Below are positions 47,463 to 55,221 of a stretch of DNA of 64,000 nucleotides, one piece after another. The stretch lies in contig NZ_SODV01000001.1 in NCBI RefSeq assembly GCF_004366355.1, positions 3,596,001 to 3,660,000 of the forward strand, read 5' to 3'. The notes beneath the pieces were generated by a model. The model ran no database searches. It was not told where the DNA came from and was given only the letters and a program-made list of their open reading frames with translations. How positions within the stretch are numbered: the stretch's first letter is position 1; the number at the start of each line of letters is the position of its first letter. The position numbers and the translations under genes are program-made. Source of the stretch: Dinghuibacter silviterrae (GTDB taxonomy: Bacteria; Bacteroidota; Bacteroidia; Chitinophagales; Chitinophagaceae).

Positions 47463-48584
47463 CTAAAGCCCCATTGTCTTTACCTCCCCCCACTTCAACA
47501 CCGAAGGATCCCCCGGCACCGAATTCCAGAAACACTCCCGGACGGTCATGGTTTTGGCCTTTGTATCGATGGTGACCAGTTCGAACGAAAGAAGGGTTTC
47601 GTTTTTCGAGGAGAACTTCCCCTTCATGGGCGAATCCACCCGGAAACAGGGTATGGATATATTTTTGTCCGGCCCCTGCCACTGGTAGAATTCCGTGTAG
47701 TTGTTGTGTCCGTGGAAATACGCCTTTATTTCCGGATGGCGTTGCAGGAAACCGGCGAGCCCTCTTTGCTCGATCAACGTGGCGCCCTCAACTGTCTGGC
47801 CGTCCTGGTAGAGCTCCGGCAAAAGGTTCTCGAACTTATCGACGCTGTCGACGCCATGGTTTCCATTGGGGTTGGTAAAGAACCGGGGTTCGACATCGGG
47901 ATTGGAATGTGTAAAAAGAAAAACAGGTCCCTCGCCCTTGAGGTGCTGTTCCGCCCATGCCTGGTCCGTTGAATCCGGCCAGCAGTCCACGAAGAGCAGA
48001 CGGATACCGCCTATGTTGCGGATAAAATGGATCTTATCGGTGGTATAGTTATACGTCGCCGCGGTAAGGGGATGGGTGGGTTTCATCATGCGATTGTAGA
48101 TCCCTGCCATGGAGCTGGCATCGACGCCGGGTGTCATGGGACGCCAAAAGCCAACGGCATCGGACACGTCGTGGTTACCCGGGCTAAGCAAAATCGGTGT
48201 GGGTTTATTGTTCCAGTCTTTTGTCCCGAGGAGGTGGTCGTAGTCCGCTTCAAACTGCCCCCAGGACGTTGCCGCGGACTGTACACCCTTTTCTTCCCGG
48301 TTGGCGATATCCCCCGTGATGAGGATAGCGTCGATATGCCCAATCGCCTGACCGGCACCCACACCGCCATCTTCCGGAATAGAGCCACTCGGTAGTTGGT
48401 TGATGGCGGCGATCATCGCGCGGTTCACCACGGTAGAGGGCACGTCGTCGGCACCCCTGAAATGATGCCGGGTAATCCCGTAATGGACGTCGGAGGTAAA
48501 GACGAATTGTAAAACGCCGTTCTGGGCGGAGCCGGAAAGCGTCAGCAGGATAAAGATCAGCAGAAGGCCGGAATGTCGTCTCAT
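47463..48584 (-). CDS. secreted calcineurin-like metallophosphoesterase
   Basis: 373 aa with a signal peptide (MRRHSGLLLIFILLTLSGSA). Metallophosphoesterase motifs in order: FTSDVHYG (Asp32, His34), ILITGDIAN, LLSPGNHDVSDAVG and YFHGHNNYTE (the GHxx motif), so the di-metal site looks complete. It should hydrolyse phosphate esters in the periplasm; the substrate is not evident. It is convergent with the NodB-like gene and lies upstream of nothing in its own direction, so it appears to be a single-gene unit. A run of A/T-rich sequence precedes the start. Confidence 0.92.
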   Translation of the reverse strand: MRRHSGLLLIFILLTLSGSAQNGVLQFVFTSDVHYGITRHHFRGADDVPSTVVNRAMIAAINQLPSGSIPEDGGVGAGQAIGHIDAILITGDIANREEKGVQSAATSWGQFEADYDHLLGTKDWNNKPTPILLSPGNHDVSDAVGFWRPMTPGVDASSMAGIYNRMMKPTHPLTAATYNYTTDKIHFIRNIGGIRLLFVDCWPDSTDQAWAEQHLKGEGPVFLFTHSNPDVEPRFFTNPNGNHGVDSVDKFENLLPELYQDGQTVEGATLIEQRGLAGFLQRHPEIKAYFHGHNNYTEFYQWQGPDKNISIPCFRVDSPMKGKFSSKNETLLSFELVTIDTKAKTMTVRECFWNSVPGDPSVLKWGEVKTMGL

Positions 48585-48658
48585 GTTGGGTTTTTGTGGC
48601 CGCGAATTTATTCCTTCGCCTCAGGACGCAGAAAGGATAACAAAATAATAATCATTTC

Positions 48659-49981
48659 TTAATACCTAACGATCATATCCATGGAAAAAAGAAATTGGTG
48701 CGTTTTCGGGTTGTTGCCGGTCGCGTCATAAGGGCGTAAGCTGGGGTCGGAGTTCCAGTCGTACCGCACCTCCGGCCGTATCTGCAGCCAGTCCGTAAAG
48801 AAATAGTTTACCCCAAACGTATGGCTGAAATAGGTCGTGGCAAAACCGGACAGCTGCCCCTGAACGTCTGAAAACAGGTCGTTGCGCAAACAAAGAAAGC
48901 TCTTTGATGAGAGCAACATCTGGGAAAAGTTGACAAACCCGATTTGCTGGTTGATACCGTGGACAATAGCCCCGGGGCCACCACCGGCGCCGTACCTGAC
49001 GGGGCCATAGCTGGCCGACCCGCCCAGTGCCCCGTTGTACTGCCATTGATAGTAGGCCTCGGTCTGTATATGGAACGTCTTATTGAAACGGTGCCCCCAG
49101 GTCAGGGCAATCGCCTGTTTGTTGTCGTGTCCCTTCTTGAAATTGGACTGACCAAGGGTATTGATTCCACCCCAGAGGCCGTCGTTGTTATCGGCGGATA
49201 CCCACCGCAACATCGCCTGGCCATGCCAGCTTGCGGAAGAATCCCAGGCGGCCACGTCACTGCCGCCATGCACACCCAGGATAAATTGTATCCTCTTGGA
49301 AACTTTGACAGTCGCCTGCACGCCGGTGAACGTAAAAGCATCATAAGTAAACATGACTGAGTGCGTGTACAAATAATTGTTGGTGGCCAGCTGGGCTTCA
49401 ATATCCGGGGGAGAAATATACCGGCCGATTTTGAGGATCATCCCTTTCCAGACCTTGGGGAAGTACAAAAGGACATAAGTCTCCACCGGGTCGTAGCCGT
49501 ACAGATGATTGTACGTGAAATACCCCTTGCTGAACCACCCCTTCGACACCGTATACCGGTAGTCCTGGCCGAAGACATTGCTCAACCGGAAACCCCAGTC
49601 GAAGTGACGGGTCTGGACCGTATTCGGTTCCCTTTCTATCCGCAGGACCAACTGGTCCAGTTCGGCTGAATTCGGTATGGTATTATACGTGACCGGTACA
49701 TTGGTCTCCCGCGAAGAGCTGAGATTGAACCCAGGCACCACCCAGCCATAGATTTTTATCCTACTTGGGTCGTTTGCCAATCCCAGGGCTCTTTGCAAAG
49801 GGCCATCGGGCGCATCCTCCGGCAAACCGATCAAGGGTTCCCCATATTGCCAATCGGACGCGGGGAAAGGAGGTGAGGGCAGGGGAGAGGGGAGCACCCG
49901 GGTGCTGTCAAAGGTTTGTGAAAAGCACGGCGAGGCGGCCATAAGCAGGGCTATGGCAAGCAGCAATCGTTTAGGGGTCAT
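48659..49981 (-). CDS. outer-membrane beta-barrel protein (BBP2/OmpL-like)
   Basis: 440 aa with a signal peptide (MTPKRLLLAIALLMAASPCFSQ) and a C-terminus ending in an aromatic residue (SMDMIVRY), typical of outer-membrane barrels. Repeated amphipathic strands with aromatic girdles (YVLLYFPKVWKGMILKIGRY, SVMFTYDAFTFTGVQATVKV, FFTDWLQIRPEVRYDWNS) fit a 16-or-so-strand porin-like barrel of the putative BBP2 family. Substrate is unknown. It stands alone, transcribed away from the AT-rich nucleotidyltransferase region. Confidence 0.85.
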   Translation of the reverse strand: MTPKRLLLAIALLMAASPCFSQTFDSTRVLPSPLPSPPFPASDWQYGEPLIGLPEDAPDGPLQRALGLANDPSRIKIYGWVVPGFNLSSSRETNVPVTYNTIPNSAELDQLVLRIEREPNTVQTRHFDWGFRLSNVFGQDYRYTVSKGWFSKGYFTYNHLYGYDPVETYVLLYFPKVWKGMILKIGRYISPPDIEAQLATNNYLYTHSVMFTYDAFTFTGVQATVKVSKRIQFILGVHGGSDVAAWDSSASWHGQAMLRWVSADNNDGLWGGINTLGQSNFKKGHDNKQAIALTWGHRFNKTFHIQTEAYYQWQYNGALGGSASYGPVRYGAGGGPGAIVHGINQQIGFVNFSQMLLSSKSFLCLRNDLFSDVQGQLSGFATTYFSHTFGVNYFFTDWLQIRPEVRYDWNSDPSLRPYDATGNNPKTHQFLFSMDMIVRY

Positions 49982-50141
49982 ACTGACGGTGTTTTAGGCG
50001 GCGTTTTAATTTCGGGAATATAATCCGGAATAAAAAGCCTCCTAAACGACTGATTGAATATTATTTATGTCGTATTGTGAAAAATTAACAATTGATTTGG
50101 TTGTGAGATACTTGACAATCGCTACTTACGAGATTAATTTT

Positions 50142-50149
50142 TAAATTTG
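50142..50149 (+). promoter_or_regulatory. -7 promoter box of the nucleotidyltransferase pair
   Basis: TAAATTTG is an exact TAnnTTTG match, 13 nt before the first ATG. A TTGAC (50112-50116) lies upstream, further than the usual -33 spacing. The whole 49982-50162 interval is AT-rich and contains no other gene. Confidence 0.55.
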
Positions 50150-50162
50150 TAGGATAAATTAT

Positions 50163-50354
50163 ATGGCCAAACTTACTTACTATACAAGCTTTCAGGATTT
50201 GAAGACCGATAAGGTCCATAAGAACCGAAACCAGTCTGATTCAGCGAAAGAATCGGAATTTAAGGAGTTGGTGGCCTTTCTTTCTGACCATCGCCATAAC
50301 AAGAGCCGGCAGGCATCCCATCCGTCTTCTAAGCAATCAGGCAATGGAAAGTAG
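50163..50354 (+). CDS. small basic protein preceding nucleotidyltransferase (possible antitoxin)
   Basis: 63 aa, highly charged (Lys/Ser/Asn-rich, for example TDKVHKNRNQSDSAKESEFK). The start contains a compact hydrophobic segment (MAKLTYYTSFQDLK). It overlaps the following nucleotidyltransferase by 11 bp. The size, order and AT-rich composition fit a small partner protein placed before an AbiEii-like nucleotidyltransferase, and it could be a DNA-binding or antitoxin component, but no HTH or RHH motif is obvious. No relatives were searched. Confidence 0.6.
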   Translation: MAKLTYYTSFQDLKTDKVHKNRNQSDSAKESEFKELVAFLSDHRHNKSRQASHPSSKQSGNGK

Positions 50355-50847
50355 CTTAGCAGGTGATCTTTTGCATGTTTGCAAGATACTCAATAAGCAT
50401 TCCGTAGAATATCTTTTGGTCGGTGGGACAGCGGTCGCATTACATGGCTATTATAGGCTGTCGCGCCAAACTTCAGGAAAAGTAACAGAAAAGCATGATC
50501 TGGATTTTTGGTACAATTCCAGTTATGGAAACTACTTTAAACTATTGGATGCGTTAGAAGAATTGGGGCAAGATGTTTCTTACTACAGGGCTGAGACCGC
50601 GCCAAATCCGAAAAAGTCGTTTTTCAGATTAGAATATGATAAGTTCACGGTTGATTTCCTTCCCGAATTGCCCGGTCTTTCAAAATTTTACGACTCCTAC
50701 CATCAACGCGAGTATTCAAAGGTTGGCAATATCGAAATACCTTTCATTAATTACGCTGACCTGATTGCCAATAAACAGACTCAGGGACGAGCTAAAGATA
50801 TAGAGGATATTAAACAACTAAAATTGAGGAGGGGCGATGCGGAGTAA
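50344..50847 (+). CDS. nucleotidyltransferase-fold protein (AbiEii-like)
   Basis: 167 aa. VEYLLVGGTAVALHGYYR carries the Gly-Gly motif (residues 27-28) and KHDLDFWY the Asp-x-Asp (Asp52, Asp54); DKFTVDFLPELPG supplies a third candidate Asp (Asp104). These are the nucleotidyltransferase metal site residues. Small members of this kind act as toxins in type IV-like or MenTA-like pairs, or as tRNA/protein nucleotidyltransferases. The gene is visibly AT-rich next to GC-rich neighbours, a sign of recent transfer. Paired with the 63-aa gene upstream. Confidence 0.85.
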   Translation: MESSLAGDLLHVCKILNKHSVEYLLVGGTAVALHGYYRLSRQTSGKVTEKHDLDFWYNSSYGNYFKLLDALEELGQDVSYYRAETAPNPKKSFFRLEYDKFTVDFLPELPGLSKFYDSYHQREYSKVGNIEIPFINYADLIANKQTQGRAKDIEDIKQLKLRRGDAE

Positions 50848-51135
50848 TCACACCATTTCGTAATGCTCCACCACCGGAAACGGATCATAGTAGTGATGCA
50901 ATAATTTCTTCCACTCCAGGTATTGCGCCGATTGCCTGAAGCCGATCGTATGATCTTCCAGGGTTTCCCAGTCCACCAAAAGAAGATATTTGCTTTCCTG
51001 TTCGAGGCACTTTCTTAGTGAGTGTCCCACATAGCCTTTGATGGAACGTATATACTGTCCTGCGATGGCAAAATCCGCTTCAAACTGTTTTTCCTGCCCC
51101 GGCTTCACTTGTAAAATGGCTACTTCCAAGATCAT
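50848..51135 (-). CDS. antibiotic-biosynthesis-monooxygenase (ABM)-like small protein
   Basis: 95 aa from the start at 51135 (MILEVAILQVKPGQEKQFEA); the longer frame from 51165 adds ten residues overlapping the neighbour's end. VKPGQEKQFEADFAIAGQYI, YLLLVDWETLEDHTIGFRQ and WKKLLHHYYDPFP are ABM/DabB-like ferredoxin-fold features, typically a dimer of small barrels. Probably degrades or binds a small hydrophobic or quinone-like compound. It follows the S41 peptidase gene (10 bp after its stop) and its end touches the end of the nucleotidyltransferase gene. Confidence 0.85.
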   Translation of the reverse strand: MILEVAILQVKPGQEKQFEADFAIAGQYIRSIKGYVGHSLRKCLEQESKYLLLVDWETLEDHTIGFRQSAQYLEWKKLLHHYYDPFPVVEHYEMV

Positions 51136-51145
51136 AGGCGCAAAG

Positions 51146-52450
51146 CTACTGGTTTCCTTCAACAAGCTTCATGGCCAATTCCATTGACGGATCCCTCCCT
51201 GCGATGATATCATCGATGGTCGTCGTGACCGGATAATCCGGCAGTACACCATGACCGTCATTGACACCCGCACTGATCCGGTATGTAACCGTAGGAATTT
51301 CCGCCCTTATTTTTGTTTGTGGCAGGACAAACTCCTCCGGGTCTCCAGCGATGATATGGGCATTGCCACCGGTCTCTTCCCCGATGAAGACGGCTCTTCG
51401 ATCTCTTTTAAGACAGGTACAAACGATGGCTGTGCTGGAAAAACTTCCGCCGTTGATGAGCACGAACAGTTTACCTGTAAAATGAATAGCGCTGGGTTGT
51501 ATGGTGCAGGCCTCCTTCCCGTCCACCAAAAAACGGCAGGGGTGTAGCGCTACAAAGGATAGCAGGTCTTTTCCGGGCGGAAAATCTCCACCCTGGTTGT
51601 CTCGGAGGTCCAGGATCAGGTTTCGGGTAAGGTGTTGTTGGAGCAGGGAAAATACGCTGTCAAAGACCTTTTTATAATCCTGCAACACATCGGGATCAAA
51701 CGTTTTTATGGTCAGCACCGCGGCATTTTCTTTGACCTGGAAAAAAATAGGCTCGCTGTTGGTCGCATAGCGGATTTGCCGGAAGTAGTGGACGCTGTCC
51801 CTTGTCAGCGACGGGATCCGTTTTATAGTCCGTTCGCCGGCACCGTTTTCCAGCTCCAGTGTGAAGGCATCCGGGTGACCAACGACAAAGCTGTATTGGG
51901 CGGAAAAATAATGGTTGAGGATCCATGCCGGGTAGGTCTCGTTATAGCCATCCCTGACCTGCCTGGACAGCAGTTGCTCCATGATGGAAGACGCACTGGT
52001 TCCGTTGATGGTCAGGATGGACATCCCCGGCTGGATCGTGCTGTCCGTCGAATAGTTTTCGACGACCGTCAGTTTGCCCCGCGAATAGTGGACCAGTAAG
52101 GGAAAGTGCCGCTCACTTTGATAAAAAAAAGCCATGGCCGAATCGCCGGGCAAAAACATCGTGTGCCCGTTCCTGATGTTGCTGTTCAAAAGCGTTACAA
52201 GACTCAGGAAGGCCTGGTCGGTCATGGGGCCGGTGATCGCATGATCCAGGCTGTCAAAGAACCCGTCCAGGGTGGGTTTGGCGATATAGCGGTAAATGCC
52301 CGGGTGGGTTTTTTCCAGGTTTGCCTGGAGGAAGCGCAGGTCCCTTTTCAAGGCCTCCTTCGAATATAACCGGGCTGGATCGTACGGCGGTGTTTGTGGC
52401 CGGGCGTATTCCGCAAGGATAAGCAAGGACAATAGAAACAGGCTCCGCAT
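51146..52450 (-). CDS. S41-family (C-terminal processing-like) peptidase
   Basis: 434 aa with a signal peptide (MRSLFLLSLLILAEYARPQ). A PDZ-like region with GMSILTINGTSASSIMEQLL is followed by the catalytic S41 domain: ILDLRDNQGGDFPPGKDLL and FVLINGGSFSSTAIV, where Ser338 or Ser339 is the likely nucleophile, then RRAVFIGEETGGNAHI. The Lys partner is not assigned with certainty. Likely cleaves proteins or peptides at the cell surface or periplasm. It is divergent from an 80-aa protein gene and upstream of the ABM-like gene in the same direction. Confidence 0.9.
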   Translation of the reverse strand: MRSLFLLSLLILAEYARPQTPPYDPARLYSKEALKRDLRFLQANLEKTHPGIYRYIAKPTLDGFFDSLDHAITGPMTDQAFLSLVTLLNSNIRNGHTMFLPGDSAMAFFYQSERHFPLLVHYSRGKLTVVENYSTDSTIQPGMSILTINGTSASSIMEQLLSRQVRDGYNETYPAWILNHYFSAQYSFVVGHPDAFTLELENGAGERTIKRIPSLTRDSVHYFRQIRYATNSEPIFFQVKENAAVLTIKTFDPDVLQDYKKVFDSVFSLLQQHLTRNLILDLRDNQGGDFPPGKDLLSFVALHPCRFLVDGKEACTIQPSAIHFTGKLFVLINGGSFSSTAIVCTCLKRDRRAVFIGEETGGNAHIIAGDPEEFVLPQTKIRAEIPTVTYRISAGVNDGHGVLPDYPVTTTIDDIIAGRDPSMELAMKLVEGNQ

Positions 52451-52488
52451 GCGGACTAATTTTTGGGAAAATATAGTACTTTAAAGCC

Positions 52489-52731
52489 ATGGACGTCCTA
52501 CAAATTCCCGTGGAATACCGCGGAGCCGAACACGAATTCGAGGCCCGGGTACAGGTCTGGCAATACGGACACCGTTTTTTTATACCGGTGGACGGCGTGG
52601 ACTTGGTGTTTGAACGGGACGATTCCGGACAGTACCGGGCCCTGGTACCGGAAGAGTACACGGGAAAGCTGCCGGATAGAGGCCTTGTGGAAGCGATTGC
52701 GGCGGTGCTGGATGCCGTAACTTCACATTAA
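52489..52731 (+). CDS. small soluble protein of unknown function
   Basis: 80 aa, mostly beta with an acidic C-terminal helix (VPEEYTGKLPDRGLVEAIAAVL). The sequence begins MDVLQIPVEYRGAEHEFEAR and contains FFIPVDGVDLVFERD. I do not recognise a family, but its tidy open frame, spacing of 9 bp from the following NTF2-like gene and codon use like the neighbours support it as real. It is divergent from the S41 peptidase with a 38-bp gap. Confidence 0.6.
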   Translation: MDVLQIPVEYRGAEHEFEARVQVWQYGHRFFIPVDGVDLVFERDDSGQYRALVPEEYTGKLPDRGLVEAIAAVLDAVTSH

Positions 52732-52740
52732 TATTCCTAT

Positions 52741-53340
52741 ATGCAAACACCAAAAGACACCCTTACCCAACTTTTTGCAGGAGCAGACCAAAGAGACTGG
52801 CCACTGGTAGAAAGCACCATGGACGACAGCGTACTGCTGGACTATACCTCTATGGCCGGCGGAACACCCGCGCAGTTGACGCCGCGGCAGATCACGGACG
52901 CCTGGGCCGCAAACACCCGCTTACCGGTGGTCGCCACGGAACGGGTCAACCGGAAAGTGGTGGACAGTTTCTTCGTGGCGCTGGAGACACAACAATTCGA
53001 CCGGCTGAAAACGATTTTTGCCGACAATGGCCGGCAGCTCAATCCTTATGCACCGGAGGGTTTTCCCAAGAGTTTTGACGGAGCGGAGGGCATTTATAAG
53101 CAATACAGCGGGCTGACGGCTCAGTTCGGGCAGATGACCTTTCCCCGCCAGATTTTTGCCACGGAAGACCCCAATTTCTTTTTTGTCCAATTCAAAGGGG
53201 CTATCGACATAAAAGCCGGCGGCCGGTACGAAAATGATTACCTGGGTACGTTCCGGTTGCAGGGCGGTAAAATAACGGAGTATACGGAGTATTTTAACCA
53301 GGTGGTGATGGCGAAGGCCTTCGGGATCACCTTGACTTGA
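52741..53340 (+). CDS. NTF2-like/SnoaL-domain protein, apparently fused or internally truncated
   Basis: 199 aa. Residues 1-60 (DTLTQLFAGADQRDWPLVES, SMAGGTPAQLTPRQITDAWA) look like the first half of one SnoaL-like domain, then residues 65-199 form a complete second NTF2-like domain (VVDSFFVALETQQFDRLKTI, DFIKAGGRYENDYLGTFRLQ-type core, KITEYTEYFNQV). The junction near residue 60 has no linker. This suggests fusion after a deletion between two adjacent NTF2-like genes, with the first domain missing its second half. Possible function: small-molecule binding or isomerisation. The 3' end overlaps the convergent TIM-barrel gene by 14 bp. Confidence 0.7.
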   Translation: MQTPKDTLTQLFAGADQRDWPLVESTMDDSVLLDYTSMAGGTPAQLTPRQITDAWAANTRLPVVATERVNRKVVDSFFVALETQQFDRLKTIFADNGRQLNPYAPEGFPKSFDGAEGIYKQYSGLTAQFGQMTFPRQIFATEDPNFFFVQFKGAIDIKAGGRYENDYLGTFRLQGGKITEYTEYFNQVVMAKAFGITLT

Positions 53341-54244
53341 TGTATTGGAGCACAAGCCCCGTCAACGTGCTGGGATCCGTTTCCGGCAGCATGCGCGTCG
53401 GATTCTTCGTCCAACATTGAAAAACGGCCACGTCGGGTTTTGGTAAGCCGCTGGCTTCGTAATCCCGGAAGTGTTTGGCGGCCTGTGCGGTCCAGGCCGC
53501 GTCGGAACGATCATTCCCGCTTCCGTTGTAAATCACTTGCAGGGGAATGCCCTTGCGTCGAAGAAGCGCGGCGAGTTGCCGCATTTGACCCTGCCAGTTG
53601 GCGCCCCATTGCATATCCACGCGGAAGAAGGCCAGGGGGCTTCCGGTAGCAGCGTTGAATGCGTCAAACCATTGTTCCAGGTCGGACAGCCAGTTGCCGT
53701 AGGGTATCCCCACCGGTTCGACGTCTCCAATGCCAACGCCGGGGTATATCGATCGTACCTGTTTTACTTTGGCGGCGACGTCTTTGGCAATGTCCTCTAT
53801 CGAGGCATGACAGGCATTTTGCCCGGTGAAGACATGCCCGTAGTAGAAGGGCTCATCCATGGCATAGCAGCTTACTTCTGCCCCGGCAGCCTTCAACCGC
53901 CGGGCATCCGACAGCGGTTGCGCGGCGTTGCTATACCCTTCCACGTGAAAACCGCAATGGCCATCGCCGCTCAGGGGCGACATGCCCACTTCAAGGCTGA
54001 TGTGGCGGCGGCGCAGATCGGACAGCATATCCGGTAAGTTTATTCCCCAGGAAGGATTGAACACCTGGTTGCACGAAAAGCAGAACGTTTGTATGTGGGT
54101 GGAAACCTGTTGCCAGGGCGCATCGGGCTGGAACAGTGCCATGTAATCGGAGGGACCGGCGTTGGGACTAAACCATATTGCCTGGGCGTAGGTAGAAATG
54201 GCGGGCAAAAGCAGCGTCATCAGGCTAGCGAACTTTTTGAGCAT
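53327..54244 (-). CDS. unassigned TIM-barrel-like secreted enzyme, single-domain paralogue
   Basis: 305 aa with a signal peptide (MLKKFASLMTLLLPAISTYA). It is one copy of the domain found twice in the 903-aa protein at 41856: CYAMDEPFYYGHVFTG (Asp130/Glu131), GIGDVEPVG (Asp174, Glu176), FFRVDMQWG (Asp210), LQVIYNGSGNDRSDAAWT and FQCWTK. An additional shared element is EVGMSPLSGDGHCGFHVEGY, matching the LES...C...EGY region of domain B. The repeated MDEP and GD-x-E pairs look like a catalytic acid/base couple. Predicted periplasmic or secreted glycosidase; the family is unassigned by me. Confidence 0.8.
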   Translation of the reverse strand: MLKKFASLMTLLLPAISTYAQAIWFSPNAGPSDYMALFQPDAPWQQVSTHIQTFCFSCNQVFNPSWGINLPDMLSDLRRRHISLEVGMSPLSGDGHCGFHVEGYSNAAQPLSDARRLKAAGAEVSCYAMDEPFYYGHVFTGQNACHASIEDIAKDVAAKVKQVRSIYPGVGIGDVEPVGIPYGNWLSDLEQWFDAFNAATGSPLAFFRVDMQWGANWQGQMRQLAALLRRKGIPLQVIYNGSGNDRSDAAWTAQAAKHFRDYEASGLPKPDVAVFQCWTKNPTRMLPETDPSTLTGLVLQYIKSR

Positions 54245-54300
54245 ACATAGAAGGGTTATCTTTGCAATATAAATGTTGTTCTCTATTTGCCGTGTCTCAT

Positions 54301-54359
54301 TTAGACTACAAATCCCCTCAATTAGACTACAGGCGATAGCGTGGGAGTTTTGACCTTTG
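54301..54359 (+). promoter_or_regulatory. direct-repeat operator (21-bp phase) and weak -7 box before SDR-AraC module
   Basis: TTAGACTACA occurs at 54301-54310 and again at 54322-54331, exactly 21 bp apart (two helical turns). Twenty nt after the second copy is GACCTTTG (54352-54359), a one-mismatch -7 box, 23 nt before the ATG. The layout is that of an AraC-type activator with two half-sites overlapping the -33 region. The adjacent AraC gene (55222) is the likely regulator. Confidence 0.6.
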
Positions 54360-54382
54360 ATGAAAATTAAACGTCAAAAATT

Positions 54383-55210
54383 ATGGCACAAGATTCAAAA
54401 GTGTGGTTTATCACGGGGTCTTCCCGCGGATTTGGACGCGTCTGGGCCGAGGCAGCGCTACAACGGGGGGACAAAGTGGCGGCCACGGCGCGCAATGTAA
54501 AAAATATAGCGGACCTCAAAGAGAAATATGGCGCAAACGTGCTGACGCTGGCACTTGACGTAACCAAACCGGACCAGGTAAAATCGGCCGTAGAAGCAGC
54601 ATGCGCCCACTTTGGAAGGCTCGATATTGTTCTTAATAATGCCGGGTATTCGTTGGTCGGGACGATCGAGGAAGCCAGCGCCGGCGACGTCAAAGCGATG
54701 TATGACACGAATATCTTTGGCACGCTTTCGGTCATTCAGGCGGCGTTGCCCTTGCTGCGAAAACAGGGTAGCGGGCACATCCTGGGTGTATCGAGCGGTC
54801 TTGGTCATGTGACGATGCCCGTGATCGGCTACTACTGTTCCTCGAAATGGGCGTTCGAGGCCATCCATGAAAGCCTGGCCGCAGAAGTGAAACCCTTTGG
54901 GATCAAGGTGACGATCATAGAGCCGGGTGCCTATGCCACCGAATTTGGAAGCCAGGAATCCTTGAAATTCGCCGCAGGGTTGGATATTTACACGGATTTT
55001 AAAACCCAATTTTTTGACCGCCTGAGAAGCCTGGAAAGAGGCAACCCGAATGCAACGCCGGGCGCCCTTTTCAAAATTGTAGATGCGGAACAGCCGCCGC
55101 TGCGGCTTTTCCTGGGAAGCCACAATTTAACCTGGGTGCGTTCCGCCTATGCCGAGCGGCTGGCGACCTGGGAAGCCTGGGAACCGGTCTCCAACGCGGC
55201 GCAAGGCTAA
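54383..55210 (+). CDS. classical short-chain dehydrogenase/reductase (SDR)
   Basis: 275 aa. ITGSSRGFGRVWAE is the TGxxxGxG cofactor loop (residues 11-18), DIVLNNAGYS is the NNAG motif, and Ser138 with Tyr151 and Lys155 (YYCSSKWAFE) form the catalytic triad. It should oxidise or reduce an alcohol/carbonyl with NAD(P); the substrate is unknown. An AraC gene follows 11 bp later and upstream lie two 21-bp-phased direct repeats, so the module is probably a self-contained regulated pair. It is divergent from the TIM-barrel paralogue. Confidence 0.95.
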   Translation: MAQDSKVWFITGSSRGFGRVWAEAALQRGDKVAATARNVKNIADLKEKYGANVLTLALDVTKPDQVKSAVEAACAHFGRLDIVLNNAGYSLVGTIEEASAGDVKAMYDTNIFGTLSVIQAALPLLRKQGSGHILGVSSGLGHVTMPVIGYYCSSKWAFEAIHESLAAEVKPFGIKVTIIEPGAYATEFGSQESLKFAAGLDIYTDFKTQFFDRLRSLERGNPNATPGALFKIVDAEQPPLRLFLGSHNLTWVRSAYAERLATWEAWEPVSNAAQG

Positions 55211-55221
55211 AAAAAAGTGTT

